Of a stretch of DNA of 64,000 nt, positions 15,652 through 23,281 are shown in pieces (position 1 is the first letter of the stretch; each line of letters opens with the position of its first letter). This DNA is from a virus, in the IMG/VR virus record IMGVR_UViG_3300032770_000002, positions 166,254 to 230,253 of that record; one strand, 5' to 3'. The position numbers were made by a program, and so were the translations under genes. The notes under the pieces are model-generated. The model did not search any database and was not told the origin of the DNA. It worked only from the letters and a program-made list of their open reading frames with translations.

Positions 15652-16002
15652 ATGACAGAATTGTTGACAGGCCGATCACGGCGAGGTTCAGAACCTTGGC
15701 TAGGTGTCGACCTTGACGCTACTTTGGCCACCCACAAAGAGGGCTCTGGCATTGATTCCATCGGTGAGCCAGTGCCTGGCATGCTTGAGAAGGTTAAGCG
15801 CGCATTGCGGGCCGGACGCAAGGTGAAGGTCTTCACCGCGCGAGCGGGTGACCCTAGGCAAATTCCGCTCATTCAGCAGTGGACAGTCAAACATGGGCTT
15901 GGAAAGCTCGAAGTGACCAACGAAAAAGACGAGAACTGTGAAGAGATTTGGGACGACCGTGCCAAGAGCGTGGTTCCTAACAAAGGACGCTTTGCCAACT
16001 AG
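15652..16002 (+). CDS. HAD-family phosphatase-like protein
   Basis: 116 residues. LGVDLDATLATH (17-28) is HAD motif I (DxD nucleophile), VKVFTAR gives motif II, and WDDRAKSV carries the late acidic motif. Small HAD proteins of this pattern are common in phages and related to polynucleotide-kinase or nucleotide phosphatase domains. The substrate is unknown; a nucleotide or 3'-phosphate end is plausible. Confidence 0.8.
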   Translation: MTELLTGRSRRGSEPWLGVDLDATLATHKEGSGIDSIGEPVPGMLEKVKRALRAGRKVKVFTARAGDPRQIPLIQQWTVKHGLGKLEVTNEKDENCEEIWDDRAKSVVPNKGRFAN

Positions 16003-16006
16003 ATTT

Positions 16007-17143
16007 ATGAGTGAAGAGAACCAACAGGTGCCGGAATTTGACGTTCTAACTCCAGACATTCCACTGCCGCAAGTCGTGGCGAGGCAGGAAATTGCGGATG
16101 AACGGAAGGGAGCGTTTCGATTCAGCTTTATCGGGTCTGGCCAGGGTGGCGGGAGAATTGCGGCGACATTCCGCGCCCTGGGCTACAAGCGCGTTTGCGC
16201 GATCAACACGGCGCGTCAGGACCTGGCGTCGCTCCCAGCCGACGTTAAGAAACTCGTTATCGGCGATGGAGAAGGAGGTGCTGGCAAAGACCCAGCCGTG
16301 GCGAAGGCAGCGTTTGATAAAAACGCTGAAAATGTCCTAGACCTGATGCGGGCGTCATTTGGCCAAGTGTATGACCGAACAATCATCTGTGTTGGGGCCG
16401 GCGGTGGAACTGGCGCTGGAACGGTGATCGGCCTTGTCGACAAAGCGCGTGAGCTTCAGGTTGCCAGCAAGTGTCCGACTGACAAGGTCGGCGTCATCGT
16501 TGCCCTGCCCAAGGTGACCGAAGGCCGGCGTCCAAGCATCAACGCTCACACCGTCTTGTTATCATTGGTCGCCTACGTTGAACAGGGCTTTGTCTCACCG
16601 CTTATCGTTCTTGACAACGAGCGAATGAGCTCACTCTATCCTGGGCTCGCGATCGATCCATTCTGGGACACGGCCAATCAAAGCGTCTGTCGGCTGTTTG
16701 ACCTCTTCAACATGATCTGCGTTCAAAATTCGACATACACCGCGTTCGACCCGGCTGATTACAAGTCGATCCTCGACTCAGGCCTGATCGTCTTTGGGGC
16801 CACGCCCGTCGCCAACTGGTCGGAGGCCGGCCAAATCAGCTCCGCACTGCGAGACAACTTGAAGAAAAACATTCTTGCAGGAGGTGTCAACCTGTCAACT
16901 GGAACGGTCGCCGCGGCAATCGTTATTGCTGGAAAGAGCGTCTTAAGCCAAGTGCCGCACGAGCACCTCGACCAGGCCTTCGATCAATTGACAAGGTTGT
17001 TGAAAACAAACAGCATGGTGCACCGTGGCATCTACAGCGGAAACAAGGACTCCATGGCCATTTACACCGCAATTGGCGGCCTGGCCGCACCGACTGAGAA
17101 GCTGGACGAGCTGGCCAAAATCGGCGGGATAAGCGGTAAATAA
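16007..17143 (+). CDS. FtsZ/tubulin-superfamily GTPase
   Basis: 378 residues from ATG 16007. The nucleotide site is built by FIGSGQGGGR (41-50), the tubulin signature GAGGGTGAGT (130-139) and INTARQDL. FDPADYKSILDSG later matches the T7 loop region whose acidic residues trigger GTP hydrolysis in the next subunit. Should polymerise into filaments. Phage tubulins (PhuZ, TubZ types) centre or rotate the replicating phage nucleus or segregate plasmids; this one is closer by eye to FtsZ in the G-box. An N-terminal tail of about 36 residues precedes the GTPase domain. A terminator follows. Confidence 0.88.
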   Translation: MSEENQQVPEFDVLTPDIPLPQVVARQEIADERKGAFRFSFIGSGQGGGRIAATFRALGYKRVCAINTARQDLASLPADVKKLVIGDGEGGAGKDPAVAKAAFDKNAENVLDLMRASFGQVYDRTIICVGAGGGTGAGTVIGLVDKARELQVASKCPTDKVGVIVALPKVTEGRRPSINAHTVLLSLVAYVEQGFVSPLIVLDNERMSSLYPGLAIDPFWDTANQSVCRLFDLFNMICVQNSTYTAFDPADYKSILDSGLIVFGATPVANWSEAGQISSALRDNLKKNILAGGVNLSTGTVAAAIVIAGKSVLSQVPHEHLDQAFDQLTRLLKTNSMVHRGIYSGNKDSMAIYTAIGGLAAPTEKLDELAKIGGISGK

Positions 17144-17206
17144 TTTGTTAACAACTTAAAGTTGCAAGTTCTATCTGATGTCGTCGTAAACGTCGTAGGA
17201 CGTTTT

Positions 17207-17236
17207 GGCGGGCCGGTTTTGGCGGCCCGCCTTCTT
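17207..17236 (+). terminator. Rho-independent terminator after FtsZ-like gene
   Basis: Perfect 8-bp inverted repeat GGCGGGCC (17207-17214) / GGCCCGCC (17224-17231), 9-nt loop, then TTCTTCATTT. It lies between the FtsZ-like gene and the convergent small zinc protein, so it may serve both strands. Confidence 0.8.
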
Positions 17237-17239
17237 CAT

Positions 17240-17440
17240 TTAGAGGCCAAGTTCGTCAGGCGTTCCCTCGATTAGCCCATCAGACCTGGTCGAGGCTTTT
17301 GGCTCCAAATTTTCAACGTCTCCATGCGTTTTCGTGTGGTCTTCGTAGCATGCAGCACAGACGTTGTCGTCACAGTGCTCACACCGGCCAATCGTCATTC
17401 TCCCGCACTCACAGCAGGGTTGTTCAAGAGCGTCTGCCAT
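17240..17440 (-). CDS. Small B-box-like zinc-finger protein
   Basis: 66 residues. CCECG, CEHC, CAACYEDH and HTKTHG give a Cys/His pattern like a B-box or ZPR1-type zinc finger in the first 42 residues; the rest is acidic and flexible. It lies 15 nt from the next gene on the same strand. A protein-interaction role is plausible. Confidence 0.65.
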   Translation of the reverse strand: MADALEQPCCECGRMTIGRCEHCDDNVCAACYEDHTKTHGDVENLEPKASTRSDGLIEGTPDELGL

Positions 17441-17455
17441 ATCAAAAATAATCTA

Positions 17456-18298
17456 CTAGTCCCTAATTGCCCGGTCGAGGACTTCTGAATAGTGGTCAAT
17501 TTGGTTGTGCTTAAACCGCCTGACCCAGGCCGGGTGGCTGACTCGCCGAATCGGTGTCAACCCTAATTTTCTCAAGCCTTCGTGGGCTACGTTGCCCATG
17601 GCGATGATCTTCAACGTTGGTTTCCAGACCATCAAAGCCTGAATCAGGTTGGCTTCAGTCGGGTGAATGATGTTTGTCCACATTAGGTCCGATTCAAGCA
17701 CGTTGCTTTTTTCAAGGGCCAAGCTAATGTAACTGGCGGCGTCCCGGTCGTCGAAAAATGGCCAATGTTCGAAGTCCAAATATCGGTTGATTTCTTCACC
17801 TACTAAGACGGCCCGCGCTCGAATGTGCCCGCTCAGATTTTTGAGCCTAGGGTCAAGGGCTTCCGGAAACTGTGAATGGCGAAGCGCCGTCATTCGTTCG
17901 ATGGCGACGCGCGGCGTGTGCGAACCTGTCCACACGATGACGTCCGGGCGTGGAGCTTGGAGTGTCTCACACTTGAGCAAGGCCTTTTGGAGCGTGCTAG
18001 ACGTGATGATGTTGACAGCTCCAAATCGAAGCATGACTCTGTCGATGGCGCGAGCGGCTGCGAGAAAATTCTCTGATGAATCGGCAAGTTCTTTAACCCA
18101 GTTTGTGCAAACAATGACGAGATGATCACACGAAAGATCAATCGATTTTCTGACGATTTCGGTCAAGTAGATAAAGCGTCTTGACGATGACGACTTATCC
18201 ACGCGAATCACACTTGACTTAACCGTCGGTCCGACCACTTTTTGAATCAAGTCAACCATTTCGTGGCTAAAGTCATCTATGCAGATCAGTCCACGCAT
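17456..18298 (-). CDS. Uracil-DNA-glycosylase-superfamily-like protein
   Basis: 280 residues. The C-terminal half follows the UDG-fold pattern: LVGEEINR (motif 1 region), HWPFFDD, LMWTNIIHPTEANL, LKIIAMGNVAHEGL and the terminal SHPAWVRRF with the motif 2 His. The N-terminal ~140 residues have no clear relative. The catalytic Asp/Asn of active UDGs is not obvious, so it may act on a different base or be a nucleotide-binding relative. It is divergent from the ribonucleotide reductase gene. Confidence 0.55.
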   Translation of the reverse strand: MRGLICIDDFSHEMVDLIQKVVGPTVKSSVIRVDKSSSSRRFIYLTEIVRKSIDLSCDHLVIVCTNWVKELADSSENFLAAARAIDRVMLRFGAVNIITSSTLQKALLKCETLQAPRPDVIVWTGSHTPRVAIERMTALRHSQFPEALDPRLKNLSGHIRARAVLVGEEINRYLDFEHWPFFDDRDAASYISLALEKSNVLESDLMWTNIIHPTEANLIQALMVWKPTLKIIAMGNVAHEGLRKLGLTPIRRVSHPAWVRRFKHNQIDHYSEVLDRAIRD

Positions 18299-18321
18299 GC
18301 TAGGGTAGAACGAATTTCACT

Positions 18322-21135
18322 ATGAATGAGCCAATGCCAACACTGAATGAGCGCGTTGAGATCTTAGATGACCTACCAAAACCGATAATTGACGACGCTT
18401 CTGCTGCACCTGAACCAGCTCGCCTGACGCGAGTCTTTTCAAAGTCAGGAATTTGCCCATTTGACGACGTCACGTGGATCAAGCGAGACGTCGACATCAC
18501 CGATGACAAGGGTAAGGTCGTCTTCACGCAGAAGGGCGTCGAGACTCCAGAATTTTGGTCCGACCTGGCTGTCAAGATCGTCGCTTCGAAGTATTTTTGG
18601 GGCGAAAAGAACACCGACCAGCGTGAACACTCCGTGCGCCAGTTGATTCATCGCGTGTGTGACACCATTGCGACGTGGGCCGTTGAAGGACGATACGTTC
18701 ACCCTGACGACGAGACGCTCTTCTACAACGAACTTTGCTGGCTTTGCCTGCATCAACACGCGTCTTTTAATTCGCCCGTTTGGTTTAACGTTGGGCTGTT
18801 CCACCAATATGAAGCCGGGCGCGGCAGTGAAGGCGGGTGGGCTTGGGACCAAGACCTCGGCGAAGCTGTGAGGGTCAGGACGATGTATGAGAAGCCACAG
18901 TGCTCGGCTTGCTTCATCGTGTCCGTCGCTGACAACATGGAGGCACTCCTTGACTTGGCCAAGACTGAGGCGATGCTCTTCAAGTTTGGAAGCGGAACTG
19001 GGACGGACCTGACGCCCATTCGTTCATTTCGTGAGAAACTCTCCGGCGGTGGGTCGCCGTCAGGCCCGATGAGTTTTTTGCGCGTCTACGACCAGGTTGC
19101 TGGCATCGTCAAGTCAGGCGGCCGAACTCGTCGTGCGGCGAAGATGAACACCATCCGTGACTGGCACCCTGACATCGAGGAGTTCATTAACGCGAAGCCA
19201 GTTGAGGAACGAAAAGCGCGGGCCCTAATCGAGTCAGGCTATGATGGCTCCATTAACGGTGACGCCTACTCGAGCGTGATGTATCAGAATGAGAACCTTT
19301 CTGTTCGAGTCAGCGACCAGTTCATGAAGGCAGCCACGAATGGCGATGGAACGTGGTGGACAAAAGCGGTCACGAGTGGAGACCGGGTTGAGAAGAAAGA
19401 CGCCAAGGACTTGCTGCACAAGATGGCCGAAGCAGCTTGGTTCTGTGGTGACCCAGGCGTGCAGTTTGACGGCGTCATCCAGCGTTACCACACGTGTGCT
19501 GGAACGGAGCCGATTCACAGCACAAACCCATGTGCTGAATATGTCTTCATCAACAACACGTCGTGCAACCTCGCCTCAATTAACCTCGTCAAGTTCATGG
19601 AAGGCGAGGTGTTCAACGTCGAGCGGTTCAAAGCCGCGGTGCGGCTCATCTTTACGGCCCAAGAGATCTTGTTTGACAACTCGAGCTATCCAACCAAGAC
19701 GATTGCCGAGAACTCGCACATCTTCAGGACTGTAGGGCTTGGCTTTGCGAACCTTGGCTCGCTGTTGATGGGCCTTGGCATTCCATATAACTCTGACCAA
19801 GGCCGTAGCATTGCCGCTTCGATTACGGCCATCATGACGGGTGAAGCTTACGCCACGTCGGCTGGAATGGCCAAGACGCTGGGACCGTTTCCGGGGTTCT
19901 ATGACGCGCGCTGTTCGCACGTCAAGCACCCGGTCAAGGCGAACAATGTTGAGTCGATGCGCGACGTCTTAAACCTCCACGCCGCACACGCGAGCAAGCT
20001 CAAGACTCCAGGGCACCGCTATCTCGATGCCGCCGCAAACGAGTGTTGGCTGCGGGCGATTGGACTGTTCAACTGCCACGGTGTGCGCAACGCCCAGGCA
20101 ACGGTCATTGCGCCAACTGGAACGATCGCATTCATGATGGACTGCGACACGACCGGGATAGAGCCAGAGCTTAGCTTGGTCAAGGTTAAGTCGCTCATCG
20201 GTGGCGGGTCCTTGACGATCGTCAATCGCTCCATCGGTCGGGTGCTTCGCCAGCTCGGCTACAGTGAGCCTGAAATTGATGCCGCGATCAAACACGTGGA
20301 GAAATATGGCCACCTTGAGGCCATCAGCGAGGACATCAAGTCGCCGCTCAGGATTGACGACCACCACGACGTCTTTGACACGTCACTGCCGGCCGGGCCG
20401 AGCAAGCGCTCCATCCCATACATGGCCCACGTCCAGATGATGGCTGCAGTTCAGCCGTTCATCTCTGGGGCGATTTCAAAGACGATCAACATGCCAGAAA
20501 GCTCCACGGTCGAAGACGTGAAGCAGGCTTACGTGGAAGCGTGGAAGTCTGGTCTGAAGTGTGTGGCCATCTACCGTGATGGCTCTAAACGAGCCCAGCC
20601 ATTAAACGTCAAAAAGTTTGGTCAAGACAAAGCAGCGGACCCGGCGTTAAATGGCCACGGTGTTTATCTCCCAAATCGACACCGGCTCCCTGACACCCGG
20701 AAGGCCGTGACGCACAAGTTCAGCGTTGGTGGCCATGAGGGTTACCTGACTGTCGGCCTCTTTGAAAACGACATGCCAGGTGAGCTGTTCATCACGATGG
20801 CCAAGGAGGGTTCGACGGTAGGCGGCCTGATGGACACGATTGGCACGCTGACAAGTTTGGCGCTGCAGTATGGCGTGCCACTCGAAGCTTTAATCCGCAA
20901 GTTTCGGTCAACTCACTTCGAGCCATCTGGCATTACGACAAATCCAAAAATCCGGATGTCGGCCTCGATCATCGACTACATATTCCACTGGATGGCCCTT
21001 GAATTTGACCACGATGACGAAGTTTCCAGCGTCAGTGACGAGGTAAAGACGTGCCCACATTGCGGCCACGTGGCGCAGCGTAGTGGGACGTGTTACACTT
21101 GCACGAATTGCGGAAGCAGTCTCGGTTGCAGTTGA
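18322..21135 (+). CDS. nrdJ: Adenosylcobalamin-dependent (class II) ribonucleotide reductase
   Basis: 937 residues. Makes deoxynucleotides from ribonucleotides using vitamin B12, needing no oxygen. Diagnostic parts: CSACFIVSVADNM, KFGSGTGTDLTPIR, the active-site NPCAEY with NTSCNLASINL, PTGTIAFMMDCDTTGIEP, and a C-terminal zinc-ribbon-like CPHCG ... CYTCTNCGSSLGCS typical of long NrdJ proteins. No intein or frameshift is seen. No beta subunit is needed. The gene anchors the nucleotide-metabolism block. There is no room for a cobalamin riboswitch in the 23-nt gap upstream. Confidence 0.95.
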   Translation: MNEPMPTLNERVEILDDLPKPIIDDASAAPEPARLTRVFSKSGICPFDDVTWIKRDVDITDDKGKVVFTQKGVETPEFWSDLAVKIVASKYFWGEKNTDQREHSVRQLIHRVCDTIATWAVEGRYVHPDDETLFYNELCWLCLHQHASFNSPVWFNVGLFHQYEAGRGSEGGWAWDQDLGEAVRVRTMYEKPQCSACFIVSVADNMEALLDLAKTEAMLFKFGSGTGTDLTPIRSFREKLSGGGSPSGPMSFLRVYDQVAGIVKSGGRTRRAAKMNTIRDWHPDIEEFINAKPVEERKARALIESGYDGSINGDAYSSVMYQNENLSVRVSDQFMKAATNGDGTWWTKAVTSGDRVEKKDAKDLLHKMAEAAWFCGDPGVQFDGVIQRYHTCAGTEPIHSTNPCAEYVFINNTSCNLASINLVKFMEGEVFNVERFKAAVRLIFTAQEILFDNSSYPTKTIAENSHIFRTVGLGFANLGSLLMGLGIPYNSDQGRSIAASITAIMTGEAYATSAGMAKTLGPFPGFYDARCSHVKHPVKANNVESMRDVLNLHAAHASKLKTPGHRYLDAAANECWLRAIGLFNCHGVRNAQATVIAPTGTIAFMMDCDTTGIEPELSLVKVKSLIGGGSLTIVNRSIGRVLRQLGYSEPEIDAAIKHVEKYGHLEAISEDIKSPLRIDDHHDVFDTSLPAGPSKRSIPYMAHVQMMAAVQPFISGAISKTINMPESSTVEDVKQAYVEAWKSGLKCVAIYRDGSKRAQPLNVKKFGQDKAADPALNGHGVYLPNRHRLPDTRKAVTHKFSVGGHEGYLTVGLFENDMPGELFITMAKEGSTVGGLMDTIGTLTSLALQYGVPLEALIRKFRSTHFEPSGITTNPKIRMSASIIDYIFHWMALEFDHDDEVSSVSDEVKTCPHCGHVAQRSGTCYTCTNCGSSLGCS

Positions 21136-21147
21136 GAAAGTCACGTG

Positions 21148-21441
21148 ATGAAAAAAGGCAAGAAGTCGGACAAGAAAATTGGCAAAAAACTCGAGAAGGT
21201 TTTGTTTCATGGGCTGGACCCTAAGATGTGCGACCTTCTTCGCCCGTCAGTGGAAAAGCTGAACAACACCGAAAAAGGCCTGCTCACGTTGATGGTCTTG
21301 ACACAGCGGGCCCACTCGAAGTTCATGCAGGAAGTCATGAATGAATTGATTCCAATGCAGTCGATGAATACGCCGGCGGCGAACGTCTTTTATCCAGACA
21401 TCGTTCACCGGAACGGCAGTAAGAAGAAGTCCAAGAAGTAA
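21148..21441 (+). CDS. Small basic hypothetical protein
   Basis: 97 residues from ATG 21148, two codons into a GTG-initiated frame. Both ends are Lys-rich (MKKGKKSDKKIGKKLEK and SKKKSKK) around a helical centre. Could bind nucleic acid. It follows nrdJ by 12 nt. Confidence 0.7.
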   Translation: MKKGKKSDKKIGKKLEKVLFHGLDPKMCDLLRPSVEKLNNTEKGLLTLMVLTQRAHSKFMQEVMNELIPMQSMNTPAANVFYPDIVHRNGSKKKSKK

Positions 21442-21447
21442 CGTATT

Positions 21448-21480
21448 TTTGTTTACAAACGTCTCTCTCCCGTGTAGATT
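21448..21480 (+). promoter_or_regulatory. Promoter with TTTGTTTACAAA element (leaderless GTG)
   Basis: Element at 21448-21459 with -35 TTTACA (21452-21457), spacer 17, weaker -10 TAGATT (21475-21480). The GTG of the next gene is 7 nt further on, close to the expected transcription start. An ATG directly after the -10 opens only a 28-codon frame. Confidence 0.75.
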
Positions 21481-21487
21481 ATGGCTC

Positions 21488-21772
21488 GTGAAGACGCTCA
21501 ATTTGCAAGTCGGTGCGATGTGCGGCATGCCAAGCCAGACGTGCCTCATGTCCAAGAAAAATCGTGAAGCTCTTCAACTTGACGTCAACGGCCTGGTCGT
21601 TGTGCGGTCCAATGACCAAGACACCTCGGTGGTTCGACGCATCCTTAAGGCTCCAAACATCCCGCAAAAGGACGCCTTCGTGTTCTTGTCACCTGACGAC
21701 CTAAACTTGCTCAATGTCAACATTGCAGACAACGTCGAGCTCAGCCAAGACACCGAGGGAGTGGAGACTTAG
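21488..21772 (+). CDS. Hypothetical protein, double-psi beta-barrel-like
   Basis: 94 residues from GTG 21488, chosen because it sits 7 nt after the -10. After a Cys-containing N-terminus (GAMCGMPSQTCLM) the pattern VNGLVVVRSNDQDTSVVRRIL ... DAFVFLSPDDLNLLNV resembles Cdc48-N/double-psi barrel sequences. It overlaps the next gene by 59 nt, perhaps translationally coupled. The fold is a guess by pattern. Confidence 0.55.
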   Translation: MKTLNLQVGAMCGMPSQTCLMSKKNREALQLDVNGLVVVRSNDQDTSVVRRILKAPNIPQKDAFVFLSPDDLNLLNVNIADNVELSQDTEGVET

Positions 21773-22544
21773 CGACTTTCTTTTAAACGAAACCGAAGTG
21801 GCCTATCTGACGTGTTTGGCTAACGTCATGGACAATGGAAAACCGACCGGTCCAAGGGGCCAGCAAACGCGTGAAGTCTTAAACGCGTCATTCAAAATCA
21901 GGCACCCATCTTCAGCCCCAATTCGAACGTGTGACCTAGAACGGAACAAGGTCATTGCGGAGTATACCCACAAGGAGATGGAGCTTTATCTTAGCGGTTC
22001 GAATAGCGTCAGTGACTTTGCAAAGGCAAGCCAATTCTGGAAGAAAATTGCCAACCCAGATGGGACCATCAATTCGGCCTACGGTTATTTGATTTGGCAC
22101 GAGAAAAGCTGTGGTGACCCAACAATGGAGGTCCCACATTTTGAACCAGGACGGATGAATGGAAGTTTGGCCATGCGGACTCCGTGGGAGTGGGCCCGCA
22201 ATTCCATGCTTCAAGATAAGGACACCAGACAAGCATTCCTTCGGTTTAGCCTGCCACGTCACCAGTGGGTCGGCAACCGCGACCAAGTCTGCACGATGCA
22301 CGGTCACTTTGTCATCCGCGACGACAAGCTGAACTTCTCCATCGTGATGCGGTCAAATGATTGTTTTAAGGGCCTCGTCTATGACCTTCCGTTTTTCATT
22401 AAGCTCATGGAATTGATGGCCGACGAGCTGAAGCCGACTTATCCAAATCTCCAAGTTGGCGAGTATTTTCACCTCGCCCACAGTCTCCACATCTACGAGT
22501 CAGACATCCCAAAGATCTTGAAGATGCTAGGCAGTTCTGCTTAG
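21714..22544 (+). CDS. Thymidylate-synthase-fold dNMP hydroxymethylase (dCMP type likely)
   Basis: 276 residues. ELYLSGSNSVSDF and INSAYGYLIW are the TS N-terminal folate/active-site region. The catalytic cysteine is C193 in QVCTMHGHF, followed by MRSND (212-216). Where dUMP-specific thymidylate synthases have Asn (E. coli N177, GLPFN) this protein has Asp224 (KGLVYD). T4 dCMP hydroxymethylase also has MRSND and Asp at this place, and also MCT after its own catalytic Cys region. So the likely product is 5-hydroxymethyl-dCMP, made with methylene-tetrahydrofolate. A plain thymidylate synthase is the alternative. Confidence 0.75.
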   Translation: MSTLQTTSSSAKTPREWRLSDFLLNETEVAYLTCLANVMDNGKPTGPRGQQTREVLNASFKIRHPSSAPIRTCDLERNKVIAEYTHKEMELYLSGSNSVSDFAKASQFWKKIANPDGTINSAYGYLIWHEKSCGDPTMEVPHFEPGRMNGSLAMRTPWEWARNSMLQDKDTRQAFLRFSLPRHQWVGNRDQVCTMHGHFVIRDDKLNFSIVMRSNDCFKGLVYDLPFFIKLMELMADELKPTYPNLQVGEYFHLAHSLHIYESDIPKILKMLGSSA

Positions 22545-22545
22545 T

Positions 22546-23055
22546 GTGTCAAGACAAATCGTCCACTACTTGGGCCACGGCATGTCAGCCTGCATGCGGG
22601 AAGGGCCCCCTTCGCTGTGGCCTGACAACCATAAGTGGTCAAGTGACTGGAAGGACGTTACATGTGGAGAATGTCTCCTTGGAAAAAACGAAGTCCACAC
22701 GTTCATGATTTCGCCTGATGGTCGAAGCATCACGTGTCTTCGGTGCCACATGACGAGCTTTAATCCAACGGACGTCGAGCGACACTACTGCAGCTACTGT
22801 GATGTCTTCCATGACGACCTTTGGCCTCCAGCAAGGCGGGCGTGGATGCATTCACTTCTGGCCACGGTTAACCAAGTCTATGACGAAGACACGTTTTCGG
22901 TGACGGATCGACAAGGACAATCACACTGCATTTACGTTTCCAACCATGACGTCAATGTTGGCGACATCGGCATTCTTCGATATAACGATCGTGATTGGTC
23001 TTGGAAGCGGTTGGAAAAGCGCGAAACCGGCGTCGTCCTGATCTCCAGAAAATAA
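22546..23055 (+). CDS. Zinc-binding hypothetical protein
   Basis: 169 residues from GTG 22546. CGECLLG is followed by TCLRCHMTSFNPTDVERHYCSYCDVFHDD, whose CxxC pairs should bind zinc. The C-terminal domain (DTFSVTDRQGQSHCIYVSNHDVNVGDIGIL) looks beta-rich. Position right after the hydroxymethylase-like gene hints at nucleotide or DNA work, but no function is recognised. Confidence 0.7.
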   Translation: MSRQIVHYLGHGMSACMREGPPSLWPDNHKWSSDWKDVTCGECLLGKNEVHTFMISPDGRSITCLRCHMTSFNPTDVERHYCSYCDVFHDDLWPPARRAWMHSLLATVNQVYDEDTFSVTDRQGQSHCIYVSNHDVNVGDIGILRYNDRDWSWKRLEKRETGVVLISRK

Positions 23056-23086
23056 TTGTTTACAAACCTCAGAAGTGTGGTATATT
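23056..23086 (+). promoter_or_regulatory. Promoter with TTGTTTACAAA element (leaderless)
   Basis: -35 TTTACA (23059-23064), spacer 16, TGTGG-extended -10 TATATT (23081-23086). The ATG at 23093 is exactly 6 nt downstream. It drives the small repeat protein and amidoligase 2. Confidence 0.87.
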
Positions 23087-23092
23087 GGTTCC

Positions 23093-23281
23093 ATGAGTGA
23101 TGCACTTCGAGACAAAAATGGACGTGCCATCGGTTACGTGACCGAGGACAGCAGCCGCAAAACGGTCCGTGACGTCAACGGCCGGCCTCAAGGCAGCTAC
23201 GACTCACGAGACAACGCAACTCGCGATAAAAATGGGCGCGTGACCGGATACGGTGACCAGACATTCGGCTTTCTTCGATAA
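23093..23281 (+). CDS. Small D-x-NGR repeat protein
   Basis: 62 residues from ATG 23093. Three repeats are visible: LRDKNGRAIGYV, VRDVNGRPQGSY and TRDKNGRVTGYG, each probably a beta hairpin with an NGR turn. Its stop codon overlaps the start of amidoligase 2 (TAATG). As the leader gene of an amidoligase operon it could be a modified peptide substrate; this is inference. Similar D-x-NGR repeats occur in other bacterial and phage proteins of unknown role. Confidence 0.75.
   Translation: MSDALRDKNGRAIGYVTEDSSRKTVRDVNGRPQGSYDSRDNATRDKNGRVTGYGDQTFGFLR

Noticed and set aside
18299-18321. Cobalamin riboswitch before the B12-dependent reductase
   Set aside because: The gap is only 23 nt, far too short; no such structure fits.
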